Assembly: GCA_025056555.1 (NCBI GenBank)
Contig: JANWVZ010000006.1
Span: forward strand, 280 to 43,262
Direction of reading: 5' to 3'
Length of the DNA stretch: 42,983 nucleotides
Source of the DNA: Gemmatales bacterium
GTDB taxonomy: Bacteria; Planctomycetota; Planctomycetia; Gemmatales; HRBIN36
Part shown: piece after piece, positions 9,306 to 18,573 of the stretch
Numbering within the stretch: the first letter of the stretch is position 1
Layout: each line of letters starts with the position of its first letter
Notes under the pieces: model-generated
The model's input: the letters and a program-made list of their open reading frames with translations, nothing else
The model's database searches: none
What the model was told of the DNA's origin: nothing
Program-made: the position numbers and the translations under genes

Positions 9306-11245
9306 AAAAAGAAATGCTTATCAACGTCCTTGAGCCTGAAGAATGTCGCATTGCCATACTGGAGGATGGAGTTTTGGAGGAGCTTTACATCGAACGCACT
9401 TCGCAGGAAAGTTACATCGGCAACATTTACAAGGGGCGCATCGTCAACATTGAGCCAAGTATTCAGGCAGCTTTCGTGGACTTCGGCATCGGCCGTAATG
9501 GTTTCCTTCACGTCAGCGATGTTGCTCCGCCGTACTATCGCCACATCCTCGAAGGCGAACCTGCTCCAGCCGACCCTCTTCTCGAACTGCCGGACATGCC
9601 AGTTTACGACGTTCCGGAGGAGGACGAGGAAGTAACTGGAGAGGTAACCTCGACTCAGGGAGAAGCTCTGTCCTCGGCTGAGGCCTCAGCGTCAACGCCC
9701 AGTCCTCACAAATCGGAAACGCGAGGTCGAGATCGTCCCTTCGGAGGATTTGCCGAACCTTTGCTTTCCTCGACCAGTCCTATGTCGTTTCAACCGCTGC
9801 AAGTTTCGGAAAGTATTCCGACGCTGCAATCCAGCAGCTTGGAGGTAGGCACCAGTGCATTGCCACATGAGGAAACACCTCCCGCAGCCTCCAGATCGCC
9901 TGCCGCCAACGGGCCGGAAGTTACACTGCACGAGCAGGAGGAATCGCCCATTAGTCCCCGCCCGCGCCTGCGCGTGCGAACCAGCACACGACGTCAGCCC
10001 AAGCCACCCATTCAGGAAATCTTTCGCCGGGGGCAGGAGGTCCTCGTTCAGGTGATCAAGGAAGGCTTAGGCTCTAAGGGGCCGACCCTTTCTACTTACA
10101 TCAGCATCCCGGGCCGATACCTGGTTCTGATGCCTGGCCTGAGCCGCATCGGTGTTTCCCGCAAGATCACCGACGAAGGACAACGGCAACGCCTAAGGCA
10201 AATCCTGCAGGAATTGCATCCGCCCAAAGGCCTGGGTTTTATCATCCGCACTGCAGGCCTTGATCGCACTAAAAAGGAACTACAACGCGATCTGGCCTAT
10301 CTATCGCGGGTTTGGAAGGTTGTTCTTCGTCGCGTGCGCAAGTCCAAGGCTCCGGCCTTGATCTATCAGGAAAGCGACATGATCATTCGTACCATTCGCG
10401 ATGTCTTTGACAGTAACATCGAAACCATCTGGGTAGATGAAGTCCAGGCTTACGAACATGCTCGAGAGTTCTTGCAAATCGTCATGCCGCGTTACGCTAA
10501 CCGCCTGAAACTTTATTCAGACAGCGAGCCTCTGTTTCATCGCTATGGCATTGAGAGAGAAATCGCCCGTGTTCAGAGCCGGCGGGTACAACTACCAGGT
10601 GGTGCGTCTTTGGTTATTGACACTACGGAGGCCCTGGTGGCTGTGGACGTCAATAGTGGCAATTTTCGGGCGGATAACGATGCGGAGAAGACAGCGTATC
10701 AGGTCAACCTGGCGGCGGCCAAGGAGGTGGCTCGGCAACTTCGGCTTCGCGATCTCGGCGGGGTGATCATTATTGATTTCATAGATATGCGAGAGGAACA
10801 GCACAAACGCGAGGTGGAGCGTACACTTCGAGAGGCCGTCAAGCGCGACCGTGCCCGTACCAAGATTCTTCGCATGTCTCCGTTCTGCATTGTCGAAATG
10901 ACCCGCCAGCGGATTCGTCCCTCGCTTAAACGCAGTGTCTTTGAAGATTGCCCCTGGTGTCATGGCACGGGACAGGTCAAGACCCCCGAAAGTACGAGCC
11001 TGGAAATCATGCGTCTGCTCAAGCTCGCCGCTCATCGATCTGAAATTCATCGCGTTCATCTGCGGGTTGCAGAGCCCGTTGCCCATTATCTGCTCAACCG
11101 TCGGCGCAGGGACATCTCCGTGCTTGAAGAACGTCACCAGATGCACATTGTCATCAATGTCGTCCCCAACCAACCCCCGGACTTTCTCGAAATTCATTGC
11201 CTGGACCGCAACGGCGCGGAAGTCAAGTTGCTGACTTCTCATTGA
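9302..11245 (+). CDS. rng: ribonuclease E/G family endoribonuclease
   Basis: Single-strand-specific endoribonuclease for mRNA decay and rRNA/tRNA processing. The S1 domain begins with SYIGNIYKGRIVNIEPSIQAAFVDFG (38-62). The catalytic core has magnesium-binding aspartates D449 (VAVDVNSGNF) and D492 (IIIDFIDM), separated by 43 residues exactly as D303/D346 of E. coli RNase E, and the Zn-link CPWC (C550, C553). The oddity is a Pro/Ser/Thr/Glu-rich, apparently disordered insertion of about 155 residues (82-236) inside the S1 domain, after FLHVSDVAPPYYRHI and before the strand FRRGQEVLVQVIKEGLGSKG. There is no long C-terminal degradosome scaffold, so overall form is RNase G-like. Translation is coupled to the preceding gene. 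Confidence 0.93.
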   Translation: MKKEMLINVLEPEECRIAILEDGVLEELYIERTSQESYIGNIYKGRIVNIEPSIQAAFVDFGIGRNGFLHVSDVAPPYYRHILEGEPAPADPLLELPDMPVYDVPEEDEEVTGEVTSTQGEALSSAEASASTPSPHKSETRGRDRPFGGFAEPLLSSTSPMSFQPLQVSESIPTLQSSSLEVGTSALPHEETPPAASRSPAANGPEVTLHEQEESPISPRPRLRVRTSTRRQPKPPIQEIFRRGQEVLVQVIKEGLGSKGPTLSTYISIPGRYLVLMPGLSRIGVSRKITDEGQRQRLRQILQELHPPKGLGFIIRTAGLDRTKKELQRDLAYLSRVWKVVLRRVRKSKAPALIYQESDMIIRTIRDVFDSNIETIWVDEVQAYEHAREFLQIVMPRYANRLKLYSDSEPLFHRYGIEREIARVQSRRVQLPGGASLVIDTTEALVAVDVNSGNFRADNDAEKTAYQVNLAAAKEVARQLRLRDLGGVIIIDFIDMREEQHKREVERTLREAVKRDRARTKILRMSPFCIVEMTRQRIRPSLKRSVFEDCPWCHGTGQVKTPESTSLEIMRLLKLAAHRSEIHRVHLRVAEPVAHYLLNRRRRDISVLEERHQMHIVINVVPNQPPDFLEIHCLDRNGAEVKLLTSH

Positions 11246-11394
11246 CCTCAGAGTTATGAGACCAGGATCAACGTGAGGAACGATTTTCAGGATGGATATA
11301 GCCAGACAGTCTACATTGACCCTACTTACAAAAAGGAGTAGGACTGAATAATCAGGGATTCCGACATGGGCCATGGCGTCAAGGAGGGCGAAAC

Positions 11395-12336
11395 ATGCGG
11401 TGTCTCGTAACTGGGGCCGCCGGATTCCTCGGTTCGCATTTGTGTGAACGATTGTTACAGGAAGGGCATGAAGTCTTGGGAATAGATGCGTTCATTCCCT
11501 ATTATGATCCTGCCGTGAAAGAACGCAACTTAGCCGATATCTGGAAGCATCCTCGTTTCCGGTTTTACCGTCTGGATTTGCGTCATGCTGATCTGCGTGA
11601 CATCGTTCAAGGTCAGGAGTATGTATTTCACCTGGCGGCAATGCCGGGATTAGTACAGGCCTGGCACGATTTCGAGGGCTATTGGACGTGCAACGTGTTG
11701 GCCACGCATCGTTTATTAGAGGCCGTCCGACAATGTGCCTCACCTTTGCGCCGATTCCTTTACATCAGCACATCGTCGGTCTATGGTCGCTATGCTTCCG
11801 GGGATGAGGTATTGCCTCTGAAACCAATTTCACCCTACGGAGTGACCAAGTTGGCAGGCGAACACTTGTGCCGCGCGCATGCAGAGGCCTTTGGCTTGCC
11901 ATTGGTTGTGTTACGTTATTTCTCCGTCTATGGCCCACGGCAACGTCCGGACATGGCGTATTACCGATTTATTCGCGCCTTGCTTTTGGAAGAACCCATA
12001 ACCGTCTACGGCGATGGGTTCCAGGTGCGCGGCAATACTTATGTCAGCGATTGCATCGAGGCTACTATCCGCGCTATGGAGGCATTGCCCGGAGAGACCT
12101 ATAACATCGGAGGGGGAGAGGCAGCCACGGTCTGGGACATTATTCGTAAATTGGAAGCGATTAGCGGGCGCAAGGCACGAGTACGTCATGAACCTCCCCG
12201 GCCCGGTGATCAACGCTATACCTTTGCCGACACTTCCAAGCTTCGCATTCACCTGGATTGGCAACCACGCATCAGCCTGGAGGAAGGGCTGCGCCAACAA
12301 TGGGCTTGGCAGGAACGAGAACTCGCTCTTACCTGA
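11395..12336 (+). CDS. NAD-dependent nucleotide-sugar epimerase/dehydratase (extended SDR)
   Basis: Cytoplasmic extended short-chain dehydrogenase acting on a nucleotide sugar, feeding surface polysaccharide synthesis. Seen: the Rossmann motif GAAGFLG (7-13), an acidic residue for the NAD ribose (GIDAF), the catalytic Ser/Thr region ISTSSVYG, and Y148-x3-K152 in SPYGVTKLAGEHL. The segment FIPYYDPAVKERNL resembles the UDP-glucuronate 4-epimerase branch, while the 313-residue length fits UDP-glucose 4-epimerase-like proteins. An AAGGAGGG ribosome site precedes the ATG. It is a single gene, not in a sugar operon, so the exact substrate is open. Confidence 0.88.
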   Translation: MRCLVTGAAGFLGSHLCERLLQEGHEVLGIDAFIPYYDPAVKERNLADIWKHPRFRFYRLDLRHADLRDIVQGQEYVFHLAAMPGLVQAWHDFEGYWTCNVLATHRLLEAVRQCASPLRRFLYISTSSVYGRYASGDEVLPLKPISPYGVTKLAGEHLCRAHAEAFGLPLVVLRYFSVYGPRQRPDMAYYRFIRALLLEEPITVYGDGFQVRGNTYVSDCIEATIRAMEALPGETYNIGGGEAATVWDIIRKLEAISGRKARVRHEPPRPGDQRYTFADTSKLRIHLDWQPRISLEEGLRQQWAWQERELALT

Positions 12337-12371
12337 TAGCACGCGCTCAACTCCCTCGCCTTGCCGTGCTA
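12337..12371 (+). terminator. possible stem-loop after the epimerase gene
   Basis: TAGCACG immediately after the stop codon pairs perfectly with CGTGCTA 21 bases later. There is no downstream T-run, so rho-independent termination is uncertain; it may only be a 3' stabilising stem. Confidence 0.25.
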
Positions 12372-12583
12372 GCATACGGCAATGCAACAATCCCAAGGGA
12401 GGCCTTCGAAATCCGAAGGTGAAAAATGACTAACCGACAGCTTAGGGCCAATGCGGTGAACTGGCCTTCATAGGTTTCCCATATCCCAAGTCGAGAGTGG
12501 ATGCCGGAATAGGTGGTACGGTCCAGCCATGATCAGACTCTACACGAAGTCACCCGCATTACATCCGAGGACGGAGATCACGC

Positions 12584-13063
12584 ATGGATCTTCAGGCTCG
12601 CATTCAGGAATACTTGCAGGGTCCGCAACTCTTGCGTCGAGCGGTGTCCGGAATGACGCAGGAACAATTGCTGGCGCGTCCGATTCCAGGACGTTGGAGC
12701 ACTCTCGAAGTGGTTTGTCACCTGGCCGACTTCGAGCCGATCTTTGCAGACCGCATCAAACGGGCGATTGCCGAAGATCGCCCGACGATTTTGGGTGCGA
12801 ATCAAGACCTTTTCGTGCAGCGTCTGGCTTACCACCTAAGAGATTTGCAGGAAGAACTCAGCATCATTGAACTAACACGCCAGCAACTAGCCCGCATTCT
12901 CAGGACGTTGGCACCTGAGGATTTTCAACGTGTCGCTGTACATAATCAGGCAGGTCCACGCACCGTTGAGCAACTCCTTCAAACGGCTATTCGACACATT
13001 CCGCACCACATTAAGTTTATCGAAGAAAAACGCCGGGCTTTGGGATTGCCGAGTATTGACTAA
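12584..13063 (+). CDS. DinB-like superfamily protein
   Basis: Small four-helix metal-binding protein of the DinB/YfiT superfamily, whose members include thiol-dependent transferases and many uncharacterised proteins. The pattern fits: LLRRAVSGMTQEQLLARPIPGRWSTLEVVCHLADFE with metal ligand H46, and a C-terminal HIPHHIKFI carrying H138 and H142 as the other likely ligands. The 159 residues match the family length. The ATG follows GGACGGAGATC. It is monocistronic in appearance, with about 250 bases of non-coding DNA before it. The substrate is unknown. Confidence 0.82.
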   Translation: MDLQARIQEYLQGPQLLRRAVSGMTQEQLLARPIPGRWSTLEVVCHLADFEPIFADRIKRAIAEDRPTILGANQDLFVQRLAYHLRDLQEELSIIELTRQQLARILRTLAPEDFQRVAVHNQAGPRTVEQLLQTAIRHIPHHIKFIEEKRRALGLPSID

Positions 13064-13409
13064 CGGATTGTGACGCCGCAGGATCGCAGGCCGGTTTTTG
13101 CAAAGCAAGGCACAGCGTGTTATCTCTAGCTTCCTACTCCCGACCATTCCCGCTGCGTGCATGCGGCAGTTCTTCGAGGCACGAACCCCGCCCCATTGTT
13201 GCCGAGAGTCCGGACTGATCGGAGGAACTGCTTACACGTTGCTTGGCTGGGCAGTACCCTTTCGCAGCGCAGTTGTCCCCTTCAGTAGGCAAAATGCACC
13301 CCTTGAATTGCCTGCCGCATGGTGGGGCCGCTGAATCTTCTGCCACGAACCCCCTCCACGACTGGACGGATGATTGCCAAGAAATGCCTCGGCGGCTAAA
13401 ATTCAAATC
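13064..13409. other. intergenic stretch without recognisable gene
   Basis: About 350 bases between the DinB-like gene and the GbsR/MarR regulator. Open frames here have no recognisable protein. No clear promoter, tRNA or hairpin with a T-run was seen. Confidence 0.5.
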
Positions 13410-14000
13410 ATGCTGAACAAAGTAAATCGTGCAAAAGGTGCAAAATCAGTGAAAGCCAATGGTAGTAGGTTACCCCAACTTCTGGCGGAAGTGGAACAAC
13501 AATTCGTCGAGTTGTGGGGCGATATGAGTTCGTGGTGGGGTGTCAGTCGGACGATGGCGGAAATCCACGGTCTGCTCTACATAACTGGCGAAGCGCTGAG
13601 CGCGGAGGAAATTCAAAGGCGCCTGGGAATATCGCGGGGAAACGTAAGCATGAACATTCGCACCCTGGTAGAATGGGGCCTGGTCCGGCGCGTCCGTAAA
13701 CGCGGTGATCGGCGTGATTACTTCCAGTCAGTTACTGATGTCTGGGAGATGTTCACCGTGCTGGCAGCGCAACGCAAACGTCGGGAAATTGATCCGGTGC
13801 TACGAACTTTGGAACACTGCCGCGAACGGCTCAGCACTGAGTCGCTCGGAGATGCTGCACAAGACCCCAAGGCTCGGCAACGGCTCGAACGCATTGAGAA
13901 TCTGCTGACGTTCCTGAGGCTCCTGGAGCAGCTGGCGGAAAAGTTTGTGAACAGTCAGCGTGGCCTTCAGGCAGCTGTGCAGCGGTTGACGGAACGATGA
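13410..14000 (+). CDS. GbsR/MarR-family transcriptional regulator
   Basis: Winged-helix DNA-binding regulator. After a basic, low-complexity N-terminus (about 22 residues) comes QQFVELWGDMSSWWGVSRTMAEIHGLLYI and then the helix-turn-helix LSAEEIQRRLGISRGNVSMNIRTLVEWGLVRRV with the wing RKRGDRRDYFQS. This is the GbsR-type arrangement, also linked to choline/osmoprotectant and fatty-acid desaturase control elsewhere. The C-terminal half is a helical dimerisation region. ATG 13410 gives 196 residues; an upstream in-frame TTG (13374) would add 12 with weaker justification. No neighbouring target gene is obvious. Confidence 0.85.
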   Translation: MLNKVNRAKGAKSVKANGSRLPQLLAEVEQQFVELWGDMSSWWGVSRTMAEIHGLLYITGEALSAEEIQRRLGISRGNVSMNIRTLVEWGLVRRVRKRGDRRDYFQSVTDVWEMFTVLAAQRKRREIDPVLRTLEHCRERLSTESLGDAAQDPKARQRLERIENLLTFLRLLEQLAEKFVNSQRGLQAAVQRLTER

Positions 14001-14171
14001 GCCTTGGGATTAAGTTTGTGCGGAGCAAGACCCTCGGAGCCGTCGCCAGCTGTGGAGTCCGGGTCGCTGCTGGGCCAAAAAATTGCTGAAAAATCAGGAT
14101 TTCTTGAATTTCCCGATTGAAAATCTTGGAGATTTCGTTATTGTTGGACTTCATAAATGCCCTTGAGGTCC

Positions 14172-14188
14172 CCGTGCGTGGGGCACGG
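14172..14188. repeat. GC-rich inverted repeat upstream of the HU-like gene
   Basis: CCGTGC and GCACGG form a perfect 6-bp stem with loop GTGGG, about 90 bases before the HU-like start. No T-run follows on the plus strand. It could be a 5'-UTR hairpin or the end of the preceding transcript. Confidence 0.25.
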
Positions 14189-14277
14189 CGGAAGCCGCTG
14201 CACTGGGATTGGGGAAGCAGTGTCGCGGCTCAGAGATGCCAACATTTCGTGGTCTTCCCAGGTCGGTGAGGTGCCTC

Positions 14278-14595
14278 ATGGCTAAAGCAGCAGCTCCCGG
14301 ACGGATGAGCAAGTCGCAGATTGCCGCACATCTGGCCGAACGCGTCGGCATCACTAAGAAACAGGCGGCCCAAGTGATGGAAGAACTGGTCGAGTTGGTT
14401 TATAAACAGGCCAAGAATGGCTTTGTACTGCCGGGGCTTGGCAAGATTGTGCTGACGGAGCGGCCCGCTCGTAAGATGATTATGCGCTTCGGCCCCAAGC
14501 AAGGGCAGGAAATCACCATACCCAAGAAGAAAGTTCTCAAGTTCCGATTCTTGAAAGCTGCCAAAGATGCGATTCTTGGACCCGCTAAGAAGTAG
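14278..14595 (+). CDS. HU/IHF-family DNA-binding protein
   Basis: Nucleoid-associated architectural protein. After a short basic N-tail (MAKAAAPGR) it shows the HU fold: MSKSQIAAHLAERVGITKK, two helices to NGFVLPGLGKIVL, then the beta-arm region TERPARKMIMRFGPKQGQEITIPKKKVLKF and the terminal helix KAAKDAIL. The arm carries RFGPKQGQE in place of the common RNPQTGE, keeping the proline that intercalates in DNA. It has 105 residues from ATG 14278, preceded by GGTGAGGTG; a frame extension to TTG 14209 lacks support. Extra lysines at both ends would strengthen DNA binding. Confidence 0.9.
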   Translation: MAKAAAPGRMSKSQIAAHLAERVGITKKQAAQVMEELVELVYKQAKNGFVLPGLGKIVLTERPARKMIMRFGPKQGQEITIPKKKVLKFRFLKAAKDAILGPAKK

Positions 14596-14732
14596 CGTCG
14601 TGCTGCGGGCTTGGCTAAGGTTTGGACGCTTAGCGCAGCCGAGATGTCTTGGGGTGTGGCCGGGCTGATGCTTTGCATTGAGCCACGGCAGGTTTGGGCT
14701 AAGCGCCAGGTACCTATGCGGAGAAAAGACTG

Positions 14733-15311
14733 ATGCTGACAACTATTCGCGGCCCAGCTTACGTCTTGGGGGATAACATAGATACTGACCAGATAATTCC
14801 CGCCCAGTACCTGATGTATAATCCGGCCATCCCAGAGGAATATCGCCTGTTTGGGAAATATGCGTTGGCTGGCGTTCCTGCGGCGCAAGCTGGGCTGCCC
14901 AAGGGAAACGTTCCATTTCACGGGCCCGAGGACGAGTTCGTCTCTCCTTATCGGATCATTGTTGCCGGCCGCAATTTTGGCTGCGGTTCGTCTCGAGAGC
15001 ACGCACCGATCGCTCTGAATGCAGCCGGCGTCCGCGTCGTAGTCGCGGAGTTTTTTGCCCGTATTTTCTATCGTAATGCGGTCAATGGGGGCTATCTGAT
15101 TCCATTTGAGTCGCCAGAGCGGCTGATCGAGAAGATCAGCACGGGCGACGACGTGGAAGTAGATGTTACCAAAGCTTTACTCACCAATCATACAACGGGC
15201 CAGACGTTCGCCCTGAAGCCGCTGGGCGAAATTGCTGCGATTCTGGCAGCGGGTGGTCTCTTTGCGTATGCACGGCAGGCAGGACTTCTACCAAGCGGGT
15301 CGTATTCATGA
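14733..15311 (+). CDS. leuD: 3-isopropylmalate dehydratase small subunit
   Basis: Small (swivel) subunit that combines with the iron-sulfur LeuC subunit to isomerise 2- to 3-isopropylmalate in leucine synthesis. The signatures are [15 protein letters not shown] (13-27) and [14 protein letters not shown], with the substrate-contacting serines and arginine. The length of 192 and the compact form resemble the LeuD/HacB type shared by archaea and many bacteria. leuC is not adjacent. GGAGAAAAG lies upstream of the ATG. Its final four bases overlap the next start (ATGA). A homoaconitase-like substrate cannot be excluded from sequence alone. Confidence 0.93.
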   Translation: MLTTIRGPAYVLGDNIDTDQIIPAQYLMYNPAIPEEYRLFGKYALAGVPAAQAGLPKGNVPFHGPEDEFVSPYRIIVAGRNFGCGSSREHAPIALNAAGVRVVVAEFFARIFYRNAVNGGYLIPFESPERLIEKISTGDDVEVDVTKALLTNHTTGQTFALKPLGEIAAILAAGGLFAYARQAGLLPSGSYS

Positions 15312-15646
15312 ATGAGAACGAGAGCCGTTCCGGTTGGCTGGCGCGGGCTTGGTATAGTTGGCGGGTACGTCATCAGCATCCTGTGAATTTCCTGCTGCAC
15401 GGGATAGGAATACCCCTGACGCTGGTTGCGCTCCCCTGTTTGCTGATGGGTTGGTGGTGGACCGCTGGGCTGCTCCTGCTGGGGGGCTATGTTCTGCAAT
15501 TCCTCGGTCATGCTCTCGAGGGCAACGACCCAGGGGAAGTGATACTAGTGAAACGAACGCTTGGCTTGCGATACATAGCCGTCGCTCCTGTCCCGCCTCG
15601 ATCGCGCAGCCTTTCGGTTGAGCAGCAGAAGCAACAAACCTCTTGA
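15308..15646 (+). CDS. DUF962/Mpo1-like membrane protein
   Basis: Small membrane protein of the Mpo1/YGL010w family; the yeast member is an iron-dependent dioxygenase of 2-hydroxy fatty acids. It keeps the putative metal-binding histidines: RHQHPVNFLLHGIGIP (H22, H24, H31) and QFLGHALEGNDP (H68 with E71). Two hydrophobic stretches (about 28-48 and 50-68) predict membrane insertion. At 112 residues it is shorter than eukaryotic members but usual for bacterial ones. It overlaps leuD by four bases, so it is co-translated, although no metabolic link is obvious. Enzyme activity here is inference. Confidence 0.75.
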   Translation: MNENESRSGWLARAWYSWRVRHQHPVNFLLHGIGIPLTLVALPCLLMGWWWTAGLLLLGGYVLQFLGHALEGNDPGEVILVKRTLGLRYIAVAPVPPRSRSLSVEQQKQQTS

Positions 15647-15760
15647 AACTGTGGGCTATGCCTCATAAATTGTGTTATGAATACAAGAATAAAGTGGATT
15701 ATTCTGGGACCAGGTCGGTGAAGCCGACGACGCCTAACGAAGCTGAGGCAAGGGCGGACC

Positions 15761-16030
15761 ATGGCCATTACTAAAGAGCGCAAGACGGAGATTATTGAAC
15801 AGTATCGTCGAAGCGAGAGTGACACCGGCTCGCCGGAGGTCCAGATTGCGCTACTAACCGCCCGAATCAACGAGCTGACCGAACATCTCAAACAACACCG
15901 CAAGGATTTTTCGAGCCGACGCGGTCTGCTCATGCTGGTCAGTAAACGCAATCGTCTGCTTGGCTACATCCGCAGAAAGGCCCCGCAACGCTATGCGGAA
16001 ATTGTGCAGCGTCTGGGTTTGCGGAAGTAA
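15761..16030 (+). CDS. rpsO: 30S ribosomal protein S15
   Basis: Primary 16S rRNA-binding protein of the 30S platform. At 89 residues it has full family length, with [49 protein letters not shown] and the basic end of S15. The neighbour downstream is pnp, the classical rpsO-pnp pair. A small stem (GTCGG, loop TGAAG, CCGAC at 15714-15728) lies in the leader 32 bases before the start; S15 represses its own translation via leader structures in several bacteria, but this hairpin is too short to claim that. Confidence 0.98.
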   Translation: MAITKERKTEIIEQYRRSESDTGSPEVQIALLTARINELTEHLKQHRKDFSSRRGLLMLVSKRNRLLGYIRRKAPQRYAEIVQRLGLRK

Positions 16031-16272
16031 CGATAACAGTTAGGCCAATCGCTCCAGTCGGGCGTGCAGGCTTCACACACTCGCCGGCATCGCCCGGGGA
16101 ACAGAAAGCACCATGCTGTGCAGCCTGGCCAATGGCAGCCGTAAGCATGAAAAGGCTTGCGCTAAACCAAGCCATAGTGAACAGTCGGTCTCAACTCGGT
16201 GGGCGTCGTTGCGCCGGGCAAGATTGCACCCAGGTTTGGGCTCAGCCGACCATTATCAGCGAGGAGTAAGCA

Positions 16273-18552
16273 GTGTCAGTTGTTCGCGTCGAACAGGTCA
16301 TTGGAAGACATACCTTAGCCATCGAAACCGGTAAACTGGCCAAACAGGCTCATGGAGCGGTTACTGTCCAATATGCCGATAGTGTCGTGCTGGTAGCGGT
16401 GGTTGAGGGAACTGCCCAAGCGGGCCAGGATTTCTTCCCTCTGGTAGTGGATTACCGTGAAAAAACCTACGCGGCGGGCAAATTCCCCGGTGGCTTTATC
16501 AAGCGCGAGGGCCGACCTACTACGAAGGAAATCCTGACCAGCCGGTTGATAGACCGCCCGATCCGTCCGCTGTTCCCGCCGAATTACGTCAACGAAGTGC
16601 AAATACATGCCATCGTGTTATCGGCCGACCCCGACTACGACCCCGATGTGCTGGCCATGATTGGCGCCAGCGCGGCGCTGCACATTTCCCCGATTCCGTT
16701 TCTGGGTCCTACCGGAGCCATTCGCCTGGGACGGGTGCAGGGGCAGTTGATTGTTCTGCCCACATACGATGAAGTCGAACAAGGGGAACTCGACCTGGTC
16801 GTTTCCGGCAATCGTCAGGCAGTTACTATGATCGAGGGTTTTGCCCAGGAGTTGTCGGAAGAAGAGATGGTGCAGGCCATTGTCCGCGCCCATCGGGAAG
16901 CCCTGGCCATTATTGACATGATCGCCGACCTGCGCCACAAGCTTGGTTTGCCCCCGAAAGAAATCCCGCCGCCGTCGGCCAATCCCCTCAAGCAGGTGTT
17001 TTGTGAACGTTTTTATCAGGAGATGCTGGAAGCAAAACGGACGCCGAAAAAGCAGGAACGCAAAGAGAAAGTCGAAGCTCTGAAACAGCGAATTGCCCAG
17101 GAATATATCGGGGGGACCATAGCCAGCGACGGTACTCCTACCAGCTGGACGGAGGCTCAGATTCACGAAGCACTGACGTGGTTGGAAAAACGAGTGGTGC
17201 GCGACCTGGCCCTTCAGGGACATCGGTTGGATGGTCGCGGCTTGCGCGATTTGCGACCAGTAAGCTGTGAGGTAGGCGTACTGCCTCGGACCCATGGCTC
17301 GGCAGTGTTCACGCGAGGCGAAACCCAGGCTCTGGTTACCACCACGCTCGGTACTGTCAGCGATGAACAACGAGTCGAAGGGTTGGTCGAGGAATACACT
17401 AAGAAGTTTATGCTTGACTACAACTTCCCGCCTTTCAGCGTCGGCGAGGTACGTCCTATTCGCGGCCCAGGACGACGCGAAGTCGGACATGGCGCCTTGG
17501 CAGAACGTTCTCTGAAAGCGGTGATTCCTGCTCCTGAGGAATTCCCATACACCATTCGAGTTGTTTCTGAGATTCTCGAATCTAATGGCTCCAGCAGCAT
17601 GGCCACGGTGTGTGGGGCCACCTTGAGCCTTATGGACGCCGGCGTGCCGATTTACCAACCCGTGGCAGGAATCTCTATCGGTTTGGTTAAAGAGGATGAC
17701 CGCTACGTGCTGTTGACGGATATTATGGGCGACGAGGACCATTACGGAGACATGGATTTCAAAGTCGCCGGCACGGGCTACGGCATAACCGGTATTCAGC
17801 TCGACCTGAAGATAGACGGCATCAATGAGCAAATCATTCGCGAAACCTTGCTCCAGGCCCGAGAAGCGCGTCATCGGATTCTTCAAATCATGTTGCAAAC
17901 TTTGCCGCAGCCGCGTCCCGAAATCAGCAAGAATGCCCCCAGGCTCTTTGTGCTGCGGATAGACCCTGAGAAGATTGGCTTGCTGATCGGACCAGGTGGG
18001 AAGACCATCAAGGCGATTCAGGATGAGACCCACTCCCGCATTGATATTTCCGAAGATGGCACAGTAGCTATCTGTTGCTACGATCCTGAAAAAGCAGACT
18101 TGGCCGTCAGCAAGGTGCGCGCTCTCACGGAGGAAGTGCGCGTGGGTAATATTTATGATGGCAAGGTAGTCGGCATTAAGGAGTTCGGTGCTTTCGTCGA
18201 GGTGCTGCCTGGTAAGGATGGTCTGGTGCACATCAGTGAATTGGACGACAAGTTCGTCTCTCGCGTCGAGGATGTAGTAAAGCTGGGTGACCGTATTCCT
18301 GTGAAGGTTATCGCTATAGATGAACAGGATCGCTTGAAACTGTCGCGCAAGGCAGCCCTGCGAGAATTACGAGAAAAACAGGCTGTGCCCGGTGAGGTGA
18401 GTTCGCCCTCTGTGGTAGAGGAAGAGATAGCCCCGCCTTCGGAAGCCTACGAAACTGAAACGGCGCCGGCCCGCCGTGAATCTTACCGCGAACGTCGCGA
18501 GCCCGGTCGCCGACCCCCACGTCGCCGTGAGCATCGAGACCGTTATCGCTAG
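16273..18552 (+). CDS. pnp: polynucleotide phosphorylase
   Basis: Trimeric 3'-5' phosphorolytic exoribonuclease. Domains: first RNase PH-like domain (about 10-140), helical linker with the RTPKKQERKEK stretch, second catalytic RNase PH domain (about 315-550) with EILESNGSSSMATVCG and the metal-binding DIMGDEDHYGDMDFK, KH domain GLLIGPGGKTIKAIQ, and S1 domain VGNIYDGKVVGIKEFGAFV. The start is GTG 16273 with GAGGAG at 16261-16266. The C-terminal tail (about 700-759) is acidic then strongly Arg-rich (RRESYRERREPGRRPPRRR) and probably disordered, an extension beyond the usual roughly 700 residues that may bind RNA. Confidence 0.97.
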   Translation: MSVVRVEQVIGRHTLAIETGKLAKQAHGAVTVQYADSVVLVAVVEGTAQAGQDFFPLVVDYREKTYAAGKFPGGFIKREGRPTTKEILTSRLIDRPIRPLFPPNYVNEVQIHAIVLSADPDYDPDVLAMIGASAALHISPIPFLGPTGAIRLGRVQGQLIVLPTYDEVEQGELDLVVSGNRQAVTMIEGFAQELSEEEMVQAIVRAHREALAIIDMIADLRHKLGLPPKEIPPPSANPLKQVFCERFYQEMLEAKRTPKKQERKEKVEALKQRIAQEYIGGTIASDGTPTSWTEAQIHEALTWLEKRVVRDLALQGHRLDGRGLRDLRPVSCEVGVLPRTHGSAVFTRGETQALVTTTLGTVSDEQRVEGLVEEYTKKFMLDYNFPPFSVGEVRPIRGPGRREVGHGALAERSLKAVIPAPEEFPYTIRVVSEILESNGSSSMATVCGATLSLMDAGVPIYQPVAGISIGLVKEDDRYVLLTDIMGDEDHYGDMDFKVAGTGYGITGIQLDLKIDGINEQIIRETLLQAREARHRILQIMLQTLPQPRPEISKNAPRLFVLRIDPEKIGLLIGPGGKTIKAIQDETHSRIDISEDGTVAICCYDPEKADLAVSKVRALTEEVRVGNIYDGKVVGIKEFGAFVEVLPGKDGLVHISELDDKFVSRVEDVVKLGDRIPVKVIAIDEQDRLKLSRKAALRELREKQAVPGEVSSPSVVEEEIAPPSEAYETETAPARRESYRERREPGRRPPRRREHRDRYR

Positions 18553-18573
18553 CTCCTCTTGCGGGAACCTCTT

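Noticed and set aside
16618-18231. 537-codon open frame on the minus strand opposite pnp
   Set aside because: It is the antisense shadow of the strongly conserved pnp gene and shows no domain of its own.
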